Origin: Paramecium octaurelia
Lineage: Eukaryota; Ciliophora; Oligohymenophorea; Peniculida; Parameciidae
Assembly: GCA_905182995.1 (NCBI GenBank)
Contig: CAJJDP010000105.1
Coordinates: forward strand, 1 to 64,000
DNA length: 64,000 nucleotides
Reading direction: 5' to 3'
In this document: in pieces, positions 1-13,898 of the stretch
How positions within the stretch are numbered: position 1 is the first letter of the stretch
How the letters are laid out: each line of letters starts with the position of its first letter
Position numbers and translations under genes: made by a program
Notes under the pieces: generated by a model
Seen by the model: the letters and a program-made list of their open reading frames with translations, nothing else
The model's database searches: none
What the model was told of the DNA's origin: nothing

Positions 1-331
1 CATATATGTTAATTTTTTTTGTTTCAAAGTTTAATTCTAATTTTATTATCTAAGAACTTAGAGAGATTACTTTTTGCTTAACATCTTTTTGAATTTATAC
101 ACATTTTGTTAGAATGACTCTTTAATAATTTTTAATCTGTCCTTATAACTTTTAGAAACTTAAATTAAAAGATAAACACATTATAATTATTGTAATTAAA
201 ATAATAATTTCTTCTAAATTAAGAATTTTAGTGAAAACTTTTATATACTCCAACTAGTTCTTAACATAAAATAGACAAATACAATTACATAAGGTATTAA
301 TATCATAATCATGCAAATAATTAATAAATCA
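1..331. other. AT-rich edge sequence, no gene seen
   Basis: Very AT-rich sequence downstream of the minus-strand gene that ends at 332. I see no conserved reading frame, no telomeric repeat and no RNA gene. Confidence 0.4.
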
Positions 332-3300
332 TCAAATCTTTATGACAACATCTATTCTTTATATTTCTAATTGCCTTACTAAGTTTTTCTATTCTTATAC
401 CGTAAACCTTGACAAACATTCTGACATATCGATGTAAACTACATTTGCGTTATTTAACTATCCTAATATTTATTTCAGTTTCTCTTTATTAAATTCACAC
501 CTTCTTAAAACTATTTTTAAAGTTGTGAGATTTTAGAAAGGCTATTCCCCAAATTCTAATCTTATATTCTCAAAAGTAATATCCAGGATTTCCATGTTTT
601 AACTTTTTAAATTTTTCTAAAAATAAAATGTTTGGATTTAAGCATTATTAACAATAGATGCCTTGAAAACTTTCAACCCAGAGAATTACTCTAAAAGTTA
701 ATGGCAATTATCTAAATTAAGATTACCAGAAACTTCAAAATAAAATTGCTCAAAATTGTACCTATCTAACTTCAGAAACGTATTATCTATATTCAAAATT
801 TATTGTGCAGCAACTACTGTATTATTTCTGTATTATGGTATTATTTAGAAATATGAATAAGAAAAGGCAGTTAGAACACCTATTCTTTCAACAAAGACTT
901 CTAATTAACGGGTATCTCTCGATTCTACATAGAGTTGCAAAAATTGTAATTGTCTAGGGCAACTTTTAATAAATACGTTAATATATGGGATATGGCTGGG
1001 ATCTACTTCATCTAAATAATAGTTCAATTTTAATTAATAAAGTGGACTAACTTTTAAACATTTTATCAAATCATGTAATTCAGGTCCCATACAAAATAAT
1101 CTTTATGCTTAATCAATTTCTAAAACAGTTGTTATTTAAGCAAGTACATATCTAAACTAGGCTAACATCTTCTGTTTTTTTAAATCTGCATAGTTAGAGA
1201 AGTTTAAGGATTTCACATTAATTTTAAAAGTAAATTTTTCTCTTAAGTATATTTCATCTACTTTTGAAACAATTTAGAAGGATTTAGGATATTCCAATAG
1301 TATTTAATTTGAAATTGAACTCAAATACTACATAGATTAAAAGAATTAATCAACAGAAATTTTACTCAAAATTAAAGCTGGAATAAAATAGTCTTTAATA
1401 ACAACCTCTAGTATATCTTTAATTGCCTAAATGCTTTCTTTTATTTGTTGAAAAAAAGCCAGAATCCAGATTTTATCAATTTGTTAAGACGATAATGATA
1501 AAATATAGACAAAGAACTAAGGAATCTTATTCAAAGCTTCTTCAACATTTGTTCTCCACATTACTGCCTCATAGAATGGCTAATTTTTTATTTATAAAAT
1601 GTTTGTGCAATCAACAGCAACAGATTTATACTAAAATACTGTCGTAGCTATACTGCCTTTAAATTTTGAAGCATAACTCTTAAACTTAAAGTAACCTTCA
1701 GAACTAAAAGTCCTTTGCACATCTTAAGCAAATTCATTTACACCGATATATAAACATATCATAATGATATCCCATATCTTTAAAAAGTTAAATGTTGCAA
1801 ATAACAGAATATAAGTTAACTATCGTAAAATTGTGTAATTTCTAAATACGCGGTGTTAAAATACAGCGTATGATAACATTTATAAAATTGGATTGACTGC
1901 AGTTAGAACTATTAATGCAGATATAAACATATCACCTTCATTACTCAAATAGAAGAGAGAAACAACTTATAAGGACCCATTCAACAATGACCAAATAGTT
2001 TGTATAGTTGCTTAATATCCATTCAATTTGCTCCAAGTCTCATAAAAATCGTACAACTTTAACAAAAATTAAATATTTCCTATTGACTCTTAAAATAGAG
2101 CTCTTTTTGTTAGATTATCAATTAGGAACCTTGCATCATTGATAATTTATTAAGGTGTTTCAAGTTATTCTTATGGGGTTTAATCAATTATTTATGATTG
2201 TTAATTGATGATAAATGGAATTGAAGATCCTCTGAGGTTGACTGGAATCAGCGCAATAAACTCTTGAGAAGGTTATATGAAATTATTCTGAATAAATTAA
2301 TTATGTTATACTAATTACCATCCAGAAGTAATTTTAGGATTTTCGATAAATTAGATTTACCTGACCTCCTTCCCTTGTGCATTTAGGTCAATTTTATCAT
2401 TAGTCCATAATTCATCAAGATTATCTATGGTTTAATGTGAAAAGGTTATATTAGGAACATTTTAAAATATACCTTGCAAGAACAACAACCTACTTTAATC
2501 TTAATATAAAAGACTTATTTTTTCTACATTTATAAATTTTAAGCAATTGGCTAAATATTACAAGGTAATTTCTTCATATATATCAATGAAATGAAATTCA
2601 ATATTTTTTAATTTTTTCTAAATTATTAAGGAACTTATTATTTAAATCATACATCTTTTCTTCTAATAAGGACTGAAGTTAGTTGGATCAATATGAAAAT
2701 AAAAAGATTAAATAAATCCCATGTATTTTTAATCTGATTTTAATAATTACTTTGTTTCTTAAATTAACTTTAATTTAATTTTTTACAATTTAATTGATAG
2801 ATCTGTTTAAATTTATCTATAAGTTGTAGTAAATACAATGAATTATAATTCTGAAAAGTAATAGATTAAATTACTAAGTAATAATAAGTAACTTAACACA
2901 TTAAAGCCATCCCATAATCCTTTTTCTGTATTATAAAAGCCTTATATAAAGAGTTAAGGAATAGTCTAAATGGTCATAGTAATCATCATGGAAAGCAGAG
3001 CAACTCTATGGAATATTAAATCTCTAAAGATATTGACAGGTTTTGTTCTTTTTTTGAAAAGTACACAGGGGTTTCTAAGTTTATCTTCCCCACTTAATTA
3101 CAAATATTTATTAATTTCACTAAATGAGAACTACCTAATTGATTAATCTCTATTGAAAAAATAAATAAATGGAGCTAGTTTTAAATAACTCAATGCTCCC
3201 ATCAACATATAAAATATATAGTAGGCGATTTCAACAACAAAACTTTGTTTAGCTACTTCTTTGAATTTATAAGTGTACATCCAGACTCCACTGTGAAGTA

Positions 3301-3784
3301 AAATACACAAAATAATAGAAAGATTATAGCAGAACCCATAATAACTATCTTCATCAAGGATTTGATTATATGAATCATAACTTAATGTGAAGATAAGTTC
3401 AAGAATATTTAAACAATATATTAATACCTGAAATCCTATTTTAGCATAGTATTTGTGAATGCTTGAGCTTCTCTTAACTTCGTTAAAACGATTTTCTATT
3501 AACTCTTTGAATTCACTTATCGAAATCTTCTCTGTATGAATTTCCCAATCTAATCTTGGGTCAGGACTTGATTAAAAACATCTTGAAATTGAAAATTAGG
3601 CTTTTTATTCTTAGGCAACAGGCAGTGGGTCTGCATTCTTAATAATAGACTGTAATGGCTAATGATAAAAACTAATTCTTACGACTTCTTCTTTCTCTCT
3701 TTTCCTTTCTTTTTGCACATAGGTTTTCTATCTCAACTCCTTCGATTCAAGTTTGCTTTGGCTGTTTGTTTTCTTTTGTGACAT
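332..3784 (-). CDS. Large multi-TM protein with possible leucine-rich C-terminus, 1150 aa
   Basis: With TGA as the only stop this is one uninterrupted frame of 1151 codons, from ATG at 3784 (MSQKKTNSQS) to TGA at 332-334, with no intron. The first 80 residues are charged and basic. Several hydrophobic segments follow at roughly residues 130-350, for example around LIYCLNILELIF and VVEIAYYIFYMLMGAL, with another group in the middle. The C-terminal third has repeated L/I/F-spaced stretches (for example NLTTLKIVLRRCEF) that resemble irregular leucine-rich repeats. I recognise no catalytic motif. The opposite strand also has fairly long TGA-free stretches here, but they break up, so the minus frame is preferred. 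Function unknown. Confidence 0.75.
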
Positions 3785-6700
3785 TAATTATGCTTGATTT
3801 ATAAAACAAAATATCTTTTTATAGTAAAAATCAACAGAATATATCAGATAAATTCAAAAAAATTCTACTTAAAAATTACACTAATATATTGTCAATCTGA
3901 TAATTTCTGAATTTATATACTCATGTGAGTAATTATTAAATTTTTTATTCTTCTACAAAGTTTGAAATCCATTAAGGAGATATATGCTTAAATATAATAA
4001 AAAATAAATTTAGTTTACATAAAAGCAGTTAACTATTCCTCCAAGGAGATCATTGTAATTTATACTAACTAATATAAATATTTCTAACAGTCTAAAGTAA
4101 TTTTTGTATATGATTTTGAATTTTTGATTTCTACAGTATTAGGACCCCTAAACTCAATCAAATATCAACATTGTAATTTGAATTGCTCATCAAATTTTAT
4201 CTATACTCTATATTATTTCAATTAAATAAATAATTCTTTAAATAGACTTATGAGTTACCTGAAGATATAATTAACAAATACAAAATCCTTATAGACTGCT
4301 TTGATTAGAAATTTATTCAATTAGAAAGCCAGAAAGAATTTAATAGAAAAAACTAAAATTTGTTTTGGATATTACCTTGGGGTTTTGGTTGATTTAATAA
4401 CCTCACCAAAGCTATTATGAGTTAGATTATCTATGAAATTAATGAAAAGGAAGAATTTTATATAATTAATTTGAATTCTATTATAATTGATTTTCGATAT
4501 CAATGCATCTTAGTGTTATACTACTCTTTTATGGTTTTTATTCATAAAATTTATTGCGCAGAAATCCCTTTTGTTAGAGCTATTAATTTCTGAATTTATT
4601 TTGGATGTGAATTAAGAATTAAATTCTGGAATGAAATAATTATAAATCTATCTATTCAAATGAATTCTAATACTAATAAAAAAGTGATGCCTATGTTATT
4701 TTGACAACTTAAAGTAATTGATTCTAAAATGTATGTATTAGATTCATTCAAAAAATTTTAAAATATATGCGTTCAAATTTAGGGTGAATCTTATTAAAAT
4801 AATGTGTCAAGTTTATAATTTAGGTGAGAAATTTTATAACAATGATTATAATTGCAATTCATTAAGATTAGTAAGATAAATATAAAATTAAAAGTTTTTC
4901 TTCAGATCTAAACTTTGCGAATATACATTATAATGCAAATTCAATTACTTTATTGCCTCTTATTTTTGTGATGGTCCAAATCAATTCCTACAAATTAAGT
5001 CTATAATAAATAATACATCAAAAAATATAGCTAAAGTATCTTGTAAATATTAAAGCTACTTGCTCGGGAATTAAATTATAAAAAAACCTTTAATTTATGC
5101 TATTGATAATTATAAATGATGTCGGCTATAATCAGGAAAGATCACCTATTATAGCAGTTAGATAATTAATCTTGGCTCTAACATTCTTATAATTCTAGAT
5201 TAAAAGTTTAAATTCTTATGAAAATTTTGCTTTTATCTTGATATAAAAATTTATAAGAATAGTTTAATACTTGAACTGAATATAGGGATGAATCTGATTG
5301 ATATAATAATAATTGCGTCTCTTAACTAATTCATAAAAATATTTTTTTCTGTTTCAATTGTTATTCATAGAAAAAATGGGTAAATAAACATTGAGGGTTA
5401 AATCAGATGGCTTCCTATTAAAGTTAAAGATGAAACTTTAAATTAAAAAAATCCTTTTAGGTCTTTCTTGCAATTAATATGCTTTAGAGGATTGCTTCGC
5501 ATTTGATAGGCAGAACTAAGACCTTGTCTTCATCAGTGTTGGAATTAATTTATTTAACTGATTAATAATAATCATATTTAATTGACTAAACTTAAAATCC
5601 ATCATCTAAATTCAAGATATTTTCTTGGTTTTATTAATTTACTATTGAAAATCATTAATAATAAAACGTAAGAACATCATTTAAAAATATTCAAAAAGTA
5701 ACAGTCAGTTAATGTATAAAAATATGATTAAATGTTAAATTTATTTTCATAGATTTCAGAATTATAGAATAAAAACGACACAGATTGGAAATTAAAAAAA
5801 ATTTTCTTAATTAATTCTTGAAACCAATAATGAGTTATAATATAATGTCTAATTCGACTCTAATTGCTGTTTCATAATGAAGTAGTAGTTCAAAACATGT
5901 TTAATATAAGATAAAGTTGTAAATAGTATTGTGTAATAAACCTGAAAATTTTTAAATATTTTAAATTCATAATCGTATCTCACCTATTGTAATGTCCCTA
6001 ATGAATGAAGTGTTATATCAAAATGGTTTATTTCTCAATGATATAAAAATTTGTTGTTTTCTACAAAAAGAAATAATCTAAGACAATGTTTGACTAAAAC
6101 GAATTTTTTTTAATAATACTTATTCTTCCATATAATTTTATCATTTCGAAAATGTACGACGATTTTCACAAAAGAAGAGTTGGTTTAATTATGAATTCGA
6201 TTATGTTATAATAAACATCAATTTATTTTTAATAGAATTGTTTACAAGAAAAGGCAAATAAAAGAGGGGTTATTCTTTGAAAAAAAAATGGATGTTAAAA
6301 TATTTTTTTGTTCGATTTGAAAAGAAAGAACTCCAACTAAATCACCTGAACTATTGGCTAGATCACTTGTTTAATTGTGCTACAGTAAATAAATCATCTA
6401 TTTTAACTTTGCCACTACACTACGAGGCAATATTTAATTTTTTTGAATTAGAATTATTAACAATAATATTTAATTCACAAGTAATTCACATGTTGTTAAT
6501 AAAATTTATTTATTAATATATCATAATCAGCTATTGTTTTTGCTATTTTATTATTACATCTATACAATAATAAGTATTTGTAATTAATATATAATTTGCT
6601 TAACTTAGAATCAGTAATATTTATAAGGACTTAGAGTATATGTCTGTCTCATGCATCTTAAATTTGTTAATAGTTATTGGATTCATAGAATGCAATTAAA

Positions 6701-7375
6701 AGAATTGGATAAATACATCCACGAACTTTCTACTTTTGTTATAAATTATAAACATTTTCTAAGAATTAGATTGTCTAAATTTATAATAAGTGTTTTTATC
6801 TAATCTAAAGCTGAAGTATTGGCGCTATCTATCCTATATCATTTTTATTTATTTCTTACAATCGGATATTAATAAAAATACTTAGAAAAATTATCAAATG
6901 ACAGAAAAAGGTAGATATGTCTGTGAATTTAAAATAAAGACCACCATCTATTTTACTAATTCATGAAATAAAATATTAAATTTAATAATTTCTCTATCTA
7001 ATTCTCAATAGTAATTCTAGGATTCTGATTTGAAAAATAGTAACATTCAATTATTTTTGAAATAATAATCAAGAAATTATTTATGTTTTAATTATTAATC
7101 AAGAATATAAAGATATTATTATTGAAAATTTATTAATATTAGGTAATTTTAATTATTTTTAAAGGACAGAAAGTTTTGTTTACAAATATTTTCTTTCTTT
7201 TAATTGTAAGTAAGAAACTAAACTTTAACTAAATGAAATCCAAATTATCTTCAATAAGCAGAAAAATAAAGAATTTATATATGAAATTTTATTTCTAATA
7301 ATTCAAACAGGGTTGAGAAGGATCCAAGTATTATTTAATTAATACATAATTTTAATAATAATGCATATATTTTAA
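3785..7375. other. 3.6-kb AT-rich gene-poor stretch
   Basis: No complete gene can be supported here. TGA-free frames of 150-300 nt occur on the plus strand (for example about 4130-4420, 4840-5115, 5500-5730 and 6620-6930). They change frame repeatedly without convincing intron borders and match no family I know. Composition is lower in GC than the flanking genes. It may be intergenic DNA, an eroded gene, or a gene with many introns that I could not model. Confidence 0.4.
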
Positions 7376-8710
7376 TCATTTTAGATATAATGGTTTTAAC
7401 TAATTTATATTGAGCTCCATATCATTGAAATAAAATCTCCACAAATTTAATCCACTATAATTTAAATTTAATAAATTTTGGCTATTTACAATTTATAATT
7501 ATTAATTGATTGGTGCCATTTCATTTTTTTTATGAAGATGTAAAACTTATTTTCCTAATTTTGTTTCATACACTTCTACTTAATCTTATGAAATTGCGAT
7601 CAATATTTTATCATGTTAAATTAAATAAATATCAGTTGAATAGGAGGTTTCTTTTGAATTAAATCTTCTTAAAATTTTTCTCCTATACAAACTTAACTAA
7701 TATATATAAGAGTGCCTTGCATCTAATTTAACTGATTAATAGATTAATTTACCTCTATTGCTAATACAACTATCTTTATAATTTTACCTGGTAGTGAAAT
7801 TCCTATTAATGTATAATTATTTTCCATTTTTACAATAAATAGCCTTTACAATTTATTTAAAATAAATAGTTAAGATATCTTTATATAATATCATTGAATA
7901 AGGTTACTCAAATGGAGTTATAGAATTAATTTATCTAGAATTAATTACTTAGTTCTCGTAATTAAGTTAGTTCAATTAACTATTACCATATAGTTACAGC
8001 ATTGTTGTTTCTTAGAAAATTACTAGATTTTGAGCATTGTTTGTCTCATACTATATAAATATTTATTTATTAGCATCATAGAAGCAAAATACTTAATTAG
8101 TATAAATTCCAATTTAATTTAAATCGTAGTTACAGATTAATTTGGCAGTGTACAATTTATAATTAACATCTTCTTCAAATCGTTTAAAAATAGAAAAATC
8201 TGATTAATTTAATAAAGTAATAATTATTCTGCACCTTTAAAGTTTGTTATTGATTATTATTCCAGCTTATATGAGAATAAGAAAAATAAAGTCTTTAGTT
8301 CCTCCAATTAATATAACTTTAAATTTATCCTTTATTTTGAATTACAATTATGGTTCTTAGTAAATTGAAAAAAAAAATTTATTTATATTTGTTTTCAATA
8401 TTTCGAACTAAGATTGCAAATACTTTTGAAAGTCATTTTATTATAAATTACTGCTGACTTATTTCAGTTTATTTAATTAAAGGTACTCTTCATCTATTAA
8501 GTCATACTAATCTTCATCAAAAATATAATGGACAACATCATTGATAGTTTGCTCATATTCTTCTTTGTAATTAATTGAAGTCTTATCGTTTTGGATAAGC
8601 TTGAAATTTTATTAAAGCCATTCAATATGATATTTTTCCGCTATTCTATTGATTAAAGTGATTTAATCTTATATATAATCATCATCATTTTCATGATTTT
8701 GAAAATTCAT
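7376..8710 (-). CDS. Hypothetical protein, 444 aa
   Basis: An uninterrupted frame from ATG at 8710 (MNFQNHENDDDY) to TGA at 7376-7378, 445 codons, with no intron needed. The first 100 residues are acidic and hydrophilic. The rest has alternating hydrophobic/polar stretches rich in I, L, N and Y that would suit a beta-rich fold such as a propeller, but no repeat signature is clear. No TM helix is evident. The start overlaps the end of the uncertain upstream frame in a TCATGA box (8707-8712), so this could be the 3' part of a longer gene. Confidence 0.5.
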
Positions 8711-9388
8711 GAAAAAGGAAAGAATAAATATATATATTAATTCAAACACAAATTCAAAGTATTAAAATGTATAGAATTAAATATAATTGAGACATCTGAT
8801 TATGACAATAGAATACTGTATTTAATTAGTGTAATGTTAGGTTTATTTTGATAATAATCTAATCCAGAATCTTTATTTTTAATAATCTTAAAGGTGCTTA
8901 CCATGTCATACCTTCTGCAAATATTGATATTTTTAGATTACAATTACAAATTTGATTATCAATAATTTCCATCTAATTTCAGGTATTTCAAATTTATTGA
9001 TACATAAAATAGATATTTTTAGAGAAATCAAATTATTTTGTTTAAATAGTTTTCATTTTTCCCAAAAGTGTCCTAAAAGATAAAAGAAACGAAAAGCTTT
9101 TATATATTTTAAGATACAAGTCCAATATTTGCTATCTTTTATATTAAAGTAGAAATTGTTTCTTCAATTATGATTTGTTTAACCTTTTCAAATTATCATT
9201 TATTTATAAATTAGATTCTTTGTTATTATATTAGTTAGTTTCTGTTTTCTAATATTCTCAGAGTCTAATAAATAGAAATTAGATAAATCAAGATAGTTTA
9301 TTTAATATTTTAATAGTATGTAAAAGAAAAATACATATGATAATGTTATTTTGAATTTGATATTATCTGTTGATTCCTCAAGTTGCAT
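8707..9388 (-). CDS. Unresolved gene, possible upstream part of the 7376-8710 gene
   Basis: Starting at ATG 9388 (MQLEESTDN) the minus strand has coding-like stretches, including a hydrophobic segment and a tail ending at TGA 8707-8709. Two candidate introns can be proposed: a 31-nt GTATCA..TTAG and a 25-nt GTATGA..TTAAG. They do not give one continuous frame without a further unexplained shift near 9200. One spliced alternative runs directly in frame into the MNFQ.. gene with a hydrophobic segment just before it, so both may be one membrane protein. Limits and frame are tentative. Confidence 0.25.
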
Positions 9389-9510
9389 AAGGTTGATATA
9401 ATAATAATATAAAAAACAACCTAATTCTACTTTATTTGGAATATTTATAACTTGAAATCATTGAATATAATTAATTTATTATAGTTTGTTATTTAGATTA
9501 TAAAATGGAT

Positions 9511-12088
9511 TCAAATTTTTAAATAAAAAAGTCTTAGCTTTAAGGCTTTTAATTTGACATTATAATAAAATGTGTACTTATTCATAGTTTGGATATGCTT
9601 TAATATTTTTCGCTAGTATTTTGAATTGGTTTTTTCTAATTTTTGAATTACAAATTACACATTCCCTGAAGGAAAATAATTCTGAAACGACTCACATTGA
9701 TCACATTATATTGATGGATGAAGAAATTTTGCACTGTTAAAAAGAACATCAAGCATATTAAATTCTTTAAAAATATTTTTCTACGGTTTTTAAGATTTTC
9801 CTGAATTTAATACTTCTTATTCTTAATTTAATGATTACTCTCTTCGAAATATTGCTCTGCTTACAAAACTTTTAGCCATCGGTAGATGAAATCTTTCAGG
9901 ATCTCCATCATTTAAAATGATTTTTTGCGTTTATTTAATTTCATTATTTAGTTCAGAAGAACTATTACTCTATGAGCTGTGGACTGCTAACGCTAATTAT
10001 AGGGAGTTTGATAATTAGAATCCAAAATTATCTTCTAAGAATTTAGTAACAGATTGAGAAAGTTATCGTTACTCTTTTATGCTTTTAATTTTATTTCCCA
10101 ATCGAGTTTTTGGCGATCTCAAAAAAATAACAGATTATTAAGATTTCTTTAATAGCCTTTGTTCTAAATCAGGATAATAATTGAGAACTGGACAATCGAT
10201 CTCTTAATGATTGTATCGATCACAAAATTAACAACATAAATCAAAGATTCTATAATTTTAATTGAAAATGATTTAGTCTTTAATATTATGAAAGGTTTCA
10301 AAATCCTTTCTATTAAATTATAAAATTTCTATAAAGCTTTTTCTGCTAATTGTATAAACTTTAGAAAACCCAATACTTATTGCTGAGGTCTTTGGAGGAA
10401 AATCAGTAAAAAATTAGTAAAACCCAAAAGCCTAATTCTATTATAATTTATTAAATTTCATTTTGCTTCTTTCCTCAACTATTTCTATTTCACCTTCTTT
10501 GATAAAATAAAGATTTTTCTCCATAATGTCTCCTCTTTTGTAAATGAAATCTCCAGGAGAGTATTTTATTAATTATAAACTCTTTGACAATAACTGTTAA
10601 GTTCTCTATGAGAACTGTCCTATTACTGATTTTACTTAGCTAATCACTCTTATTTATATATCATCTTTTAAATCCTATTATAAATTCTAAGGCAATATAG
10701 AAATCAGATTGTCGACATCATCTTAATTTTCATTTTGTTCTTAATTTATATAGTATTTTAAATAATTTCTTATTCTACTCTATATTTTAGGTTCTACCTA
10801 ATTTTTATTCATAAATGTATTCATCTTTAAGATGGATCTTTTGTATTTTAATTTTGAGTCTTACAAGTTTTTTAAGATAAACCCAATTTAATTCATTGAG
10901 TATGCAAAAACTCCGCTAGATAAAAACATAATAATTTCAACAAATATAAGCTCTAATTAACTTTAAGCTGTAACATCGCCATAACCTATAGTTGTCATTG
11001 TCATAGTTGCCCAATAAAACGCATAATTATATTGTCTCCATATAGGTTCATTCAACAATTCATATTTAATGAGCCATGATGTTTCCATGGATTTTACTCC
11101 AACATAATGCCAAAAGCATGCAACAATGTGAGCAAGCAAATAAATAGAAAGTATTAGGCTTAGTAAGTCCATTAGACTATTTGAAATCCCTTTGAAGAAT
11201 ACGAATTCAAAATAATCCGACAAGTATCTATTGATTTTTTTGTAAGTAACAATCAGCTAAGCGATTGTCAAGCATTCTCCAAATACTTGATATGTCAGTA
11301 GATTCTGCTAAATTAGTACCCATAATATTAAATTAAGTATGTCATTTGTAAAATTGGTTTGGAGATACGTTTCTATCAAGGTTTTACGTTTCGATATTAA
11401 TATCCCCTAAATGATAATACCTTTGTTTAGAGAAATCAAAATGTCACTAATTAAAAATATGATAATTGATAGCTTTAAGGAAGAAAGCTAAATTTCATTT
11501 TAATGCTATTGAAAAGACAATAAAAATGGAGTCAGCCATAGTATAATAAAATTAAAGATGATTCCAACAGCATTCCAAACTATAATGAATCCACATGTTG
11601 GTTAAATCACTGGTATTCGCGATTAAGTGTATGTATCTAGAGGTTATTTAAAATTATATACCTAATATAGGTTATTTGTTATTTTCTTCAATATATTTAT
11701 CGTGAATTAGTTGCTTTTTGTTTTGCTTTAATATGTAGGTGTTAGTAAACAAATTATTTATAAATTATTATTTAATTTTCTCAGCTTTAATTACTTTCAC
11801 TAAATTTGACTGAATCAATTTGCTTTTGAATTTTATTGTTTAAAAGGTGTTATTAATAGTATTATTATCATCAGATATCTTAGACTAGTTATTAGCCTAT
11901 TCTTAATTTATCATTCTAGGCTAAATAGATATGCTACGAGAGGTTTATTTTCCTCGATCAAAGTCAATCATTTATCTGCATGCATCATCTGAAATTTCTG
12001 ACAATCTCGAAGCTGATTCACTCTTGCTGCTAATTTACTTAGTAAATTTTCTAGGGCTTGATCTCAATTCAATATTCACTTTTTACAT
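9511..12088 (-). CDS. Cyclic-nucleotide-gated-like K+ channel with CCHC zinc knuckle, 850 aa
   Basis: Voltage/cyclic-nucleotide-gated K+ channel family, plasma or ciliary membrane. ATG at 12088, TGA at 9511-9513; one 25-nt intron near 11.66 kb gives exactly 851 codons. Order: about 150 hydrophilic residues, S1-S5 segments, pore with selectivity filter TTIGYGD, S6, a C-linker, then a cyclic-nucleotide-binding fold (SPGDFIYKRGD, YFIKEGEIEIVEE). The phosphate-binding cassette is degenerate: the usual FGE reads FGF, and the usual Arg before the Thr/Ser-Ala is Lys (PPKTSA), so ligand binding is doubtful. Further on lies CQFCDRYNHQEIDC, a perfect C-x2-C-x4-H-x4-C knuckle. The long Gln/Ser-rich tail has a second CxxC. 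The GYGD filter makes potassium selectivity the best prediction. Confidence 0.85.
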
Positions 12089-13898
12089 ATAATATTAAAA
12101 AATAATATTAAGTGACCCACATTTGAAAATGAGCAAGAATTAAATTGAAACTGATTCTGGCCATTTTTCATAATCATCATTTTTTTTATTATGTTGCTGT
12201 TAAATTATTTATGCTCAAAATAAATAAAGTGAGAACCTTTACAATAATTATTAAATTGTTGAAACACTTAAAAACATTAGATTCAATATATGTTCGGAAA
12301 AATCAGTCATATTGATAGAGTAATAATTATTTAAAAATCACTCAGCCATTTATTCAAAACTATAACGTTTTCAGAATGATTTTTAAATATTCTATAAAAT
12401 GAATAATGTGAAAATAAAATGATTTAAAAAATGCCTTTAAAATTGATGTTTTTCCAAAAATATTAGATCTTTTATATTGAGCCAAGCAAATAAAATCTCC
12501 TTCAAATATGTTTAAATATATTACAAACTACATTTTCTATTAAATATTATATGAACAATTTGATCTTTTTAATTTAATAGATAGGACAAGTTTTCTTCTT
12601 GATTAAAGAAGTATTTTCCTTTAATTATAAATGTTCACTAGCATAATTTATGACAATGATCCAAAAAATGATTATATTATATTATGAAATAAAGTACTCA
12701 ATTTATTCAAAAAATAATTAGTTGATGAGTGATAGAAAAGGAGCCAAAAATAATAGATCAAGCTATATTATTTTTAATTTTAATCTTGATAGTATATAAA
12801 TTTGTAGTGGAGGAAATGTTAGAATGATTATATAAATTTAATTAGATTGTTTCGAAATTTGGTTATAAAAGTTTTCTTTTGGAATATTTTGAATTATTTG
12901 CAACTCTTTGTTCTGATGTTAATTATTTTTTTTATAATGTGAAAAGTTTGAAAAATAATTACTACTATTCACAATTATTGAATCATAACTATTAAATCCA
13001 TCTCAACTGAGAATAACTCTAAATGATATTAATTATGAATAATCACTATATTTTTCTTAATTTAAACTTATTTAGCATTTACAATTTCTAAGATTAAATC
13101 TATAATTTACATAATATTATAATTAAAATTTTAAAGAGGGAATTTGAATTGTGTAAAAAATGACTTTATACAATTATCATTTCTTAAATAGAAAAAATAA
13201 TAATATCTTTATTAGTGGGTAAATTTGCATAACCTTCCATTTGGATAATTATTAAAATCTTCAATTAAACTATCATTAGCATCAAATAATCTTATAAAAC
13301 CAATAATAGTTATTTGGGTTTAATATATGCATGATTGCAAGGCTTTCAATTCAATACTTTGTACTTGTTTTAGAATCGGAGAGTCCACAATTGTAAAAAA
13401 ATAAATAAATTGTTTATGCTATATTCTTTTTGATAGGAATCCTAATATTTAATCAGTAAAGTTTACAATTAAAAATTAGGGTTAAATCTAATCCAACTGA
13501 AATTTAATTACTTAAAGTATTCGACTTACATAATTAGCTCAAAGTGTTTTGAGAAGTTTTAATCAACTTTTTTAATATAATTAAACTATTTCAAAATATT
13601 AGAGATCCCTGTTTAGATTTAAATATTAGAGATTTGTTATTTTCAGGTTCTATTTCAAGAATAGTAAATGAATCCTACATTTATTTAATATATTATTTAT
13701 TAAAATTAAGTTCCAGGTGAATTTTATTATATTAAAGCATCTTTGATTTCTTTATATTAAATTTTATAGTAAAGGTAAAATAATCTAAATTTATTTTATA
13801 TATATTACAGATATCTCATTTTCTTAATACGCCATAAAAGATGTAATCTAAACTTTTATTTCAAACAAATTAATTTATTCGACAATAAATAATATAGA
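12089..13898. other. 1.8-kb AT-rich intergenic stretch
   Basis: It lies between the divergent K+ channel and SHMT-like genes. TGA codons occur often in the minus frames I sampled (12.1-12.4 kb) and the plus strand has only short open stretches, so I see no gene. It contains the promoters of both flanking genes, but no motif can be named. Confidence 0.45.

Noticed and set aside
1423..1647. Plus-strand ORF starting MPKCFLLFVEKK
   Set aside because: Antisense shadow of the 332-3784 gene.
650..2275. Plus-strand open stretches (for example DNIYKIGLTAVRTINAD) inside 332-3784
   Set aside because: They break into several frames, while the minus strand has one uninterrupted 1151-codon frame; TGA-only stops make antisense frames long.
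6277..6516. ORF MKKKWMLKYFFVRFEKK
   Set aside because: No upstream or downstream continuation, no family, AT-driven composition; left as part of the gene-poor stretch.
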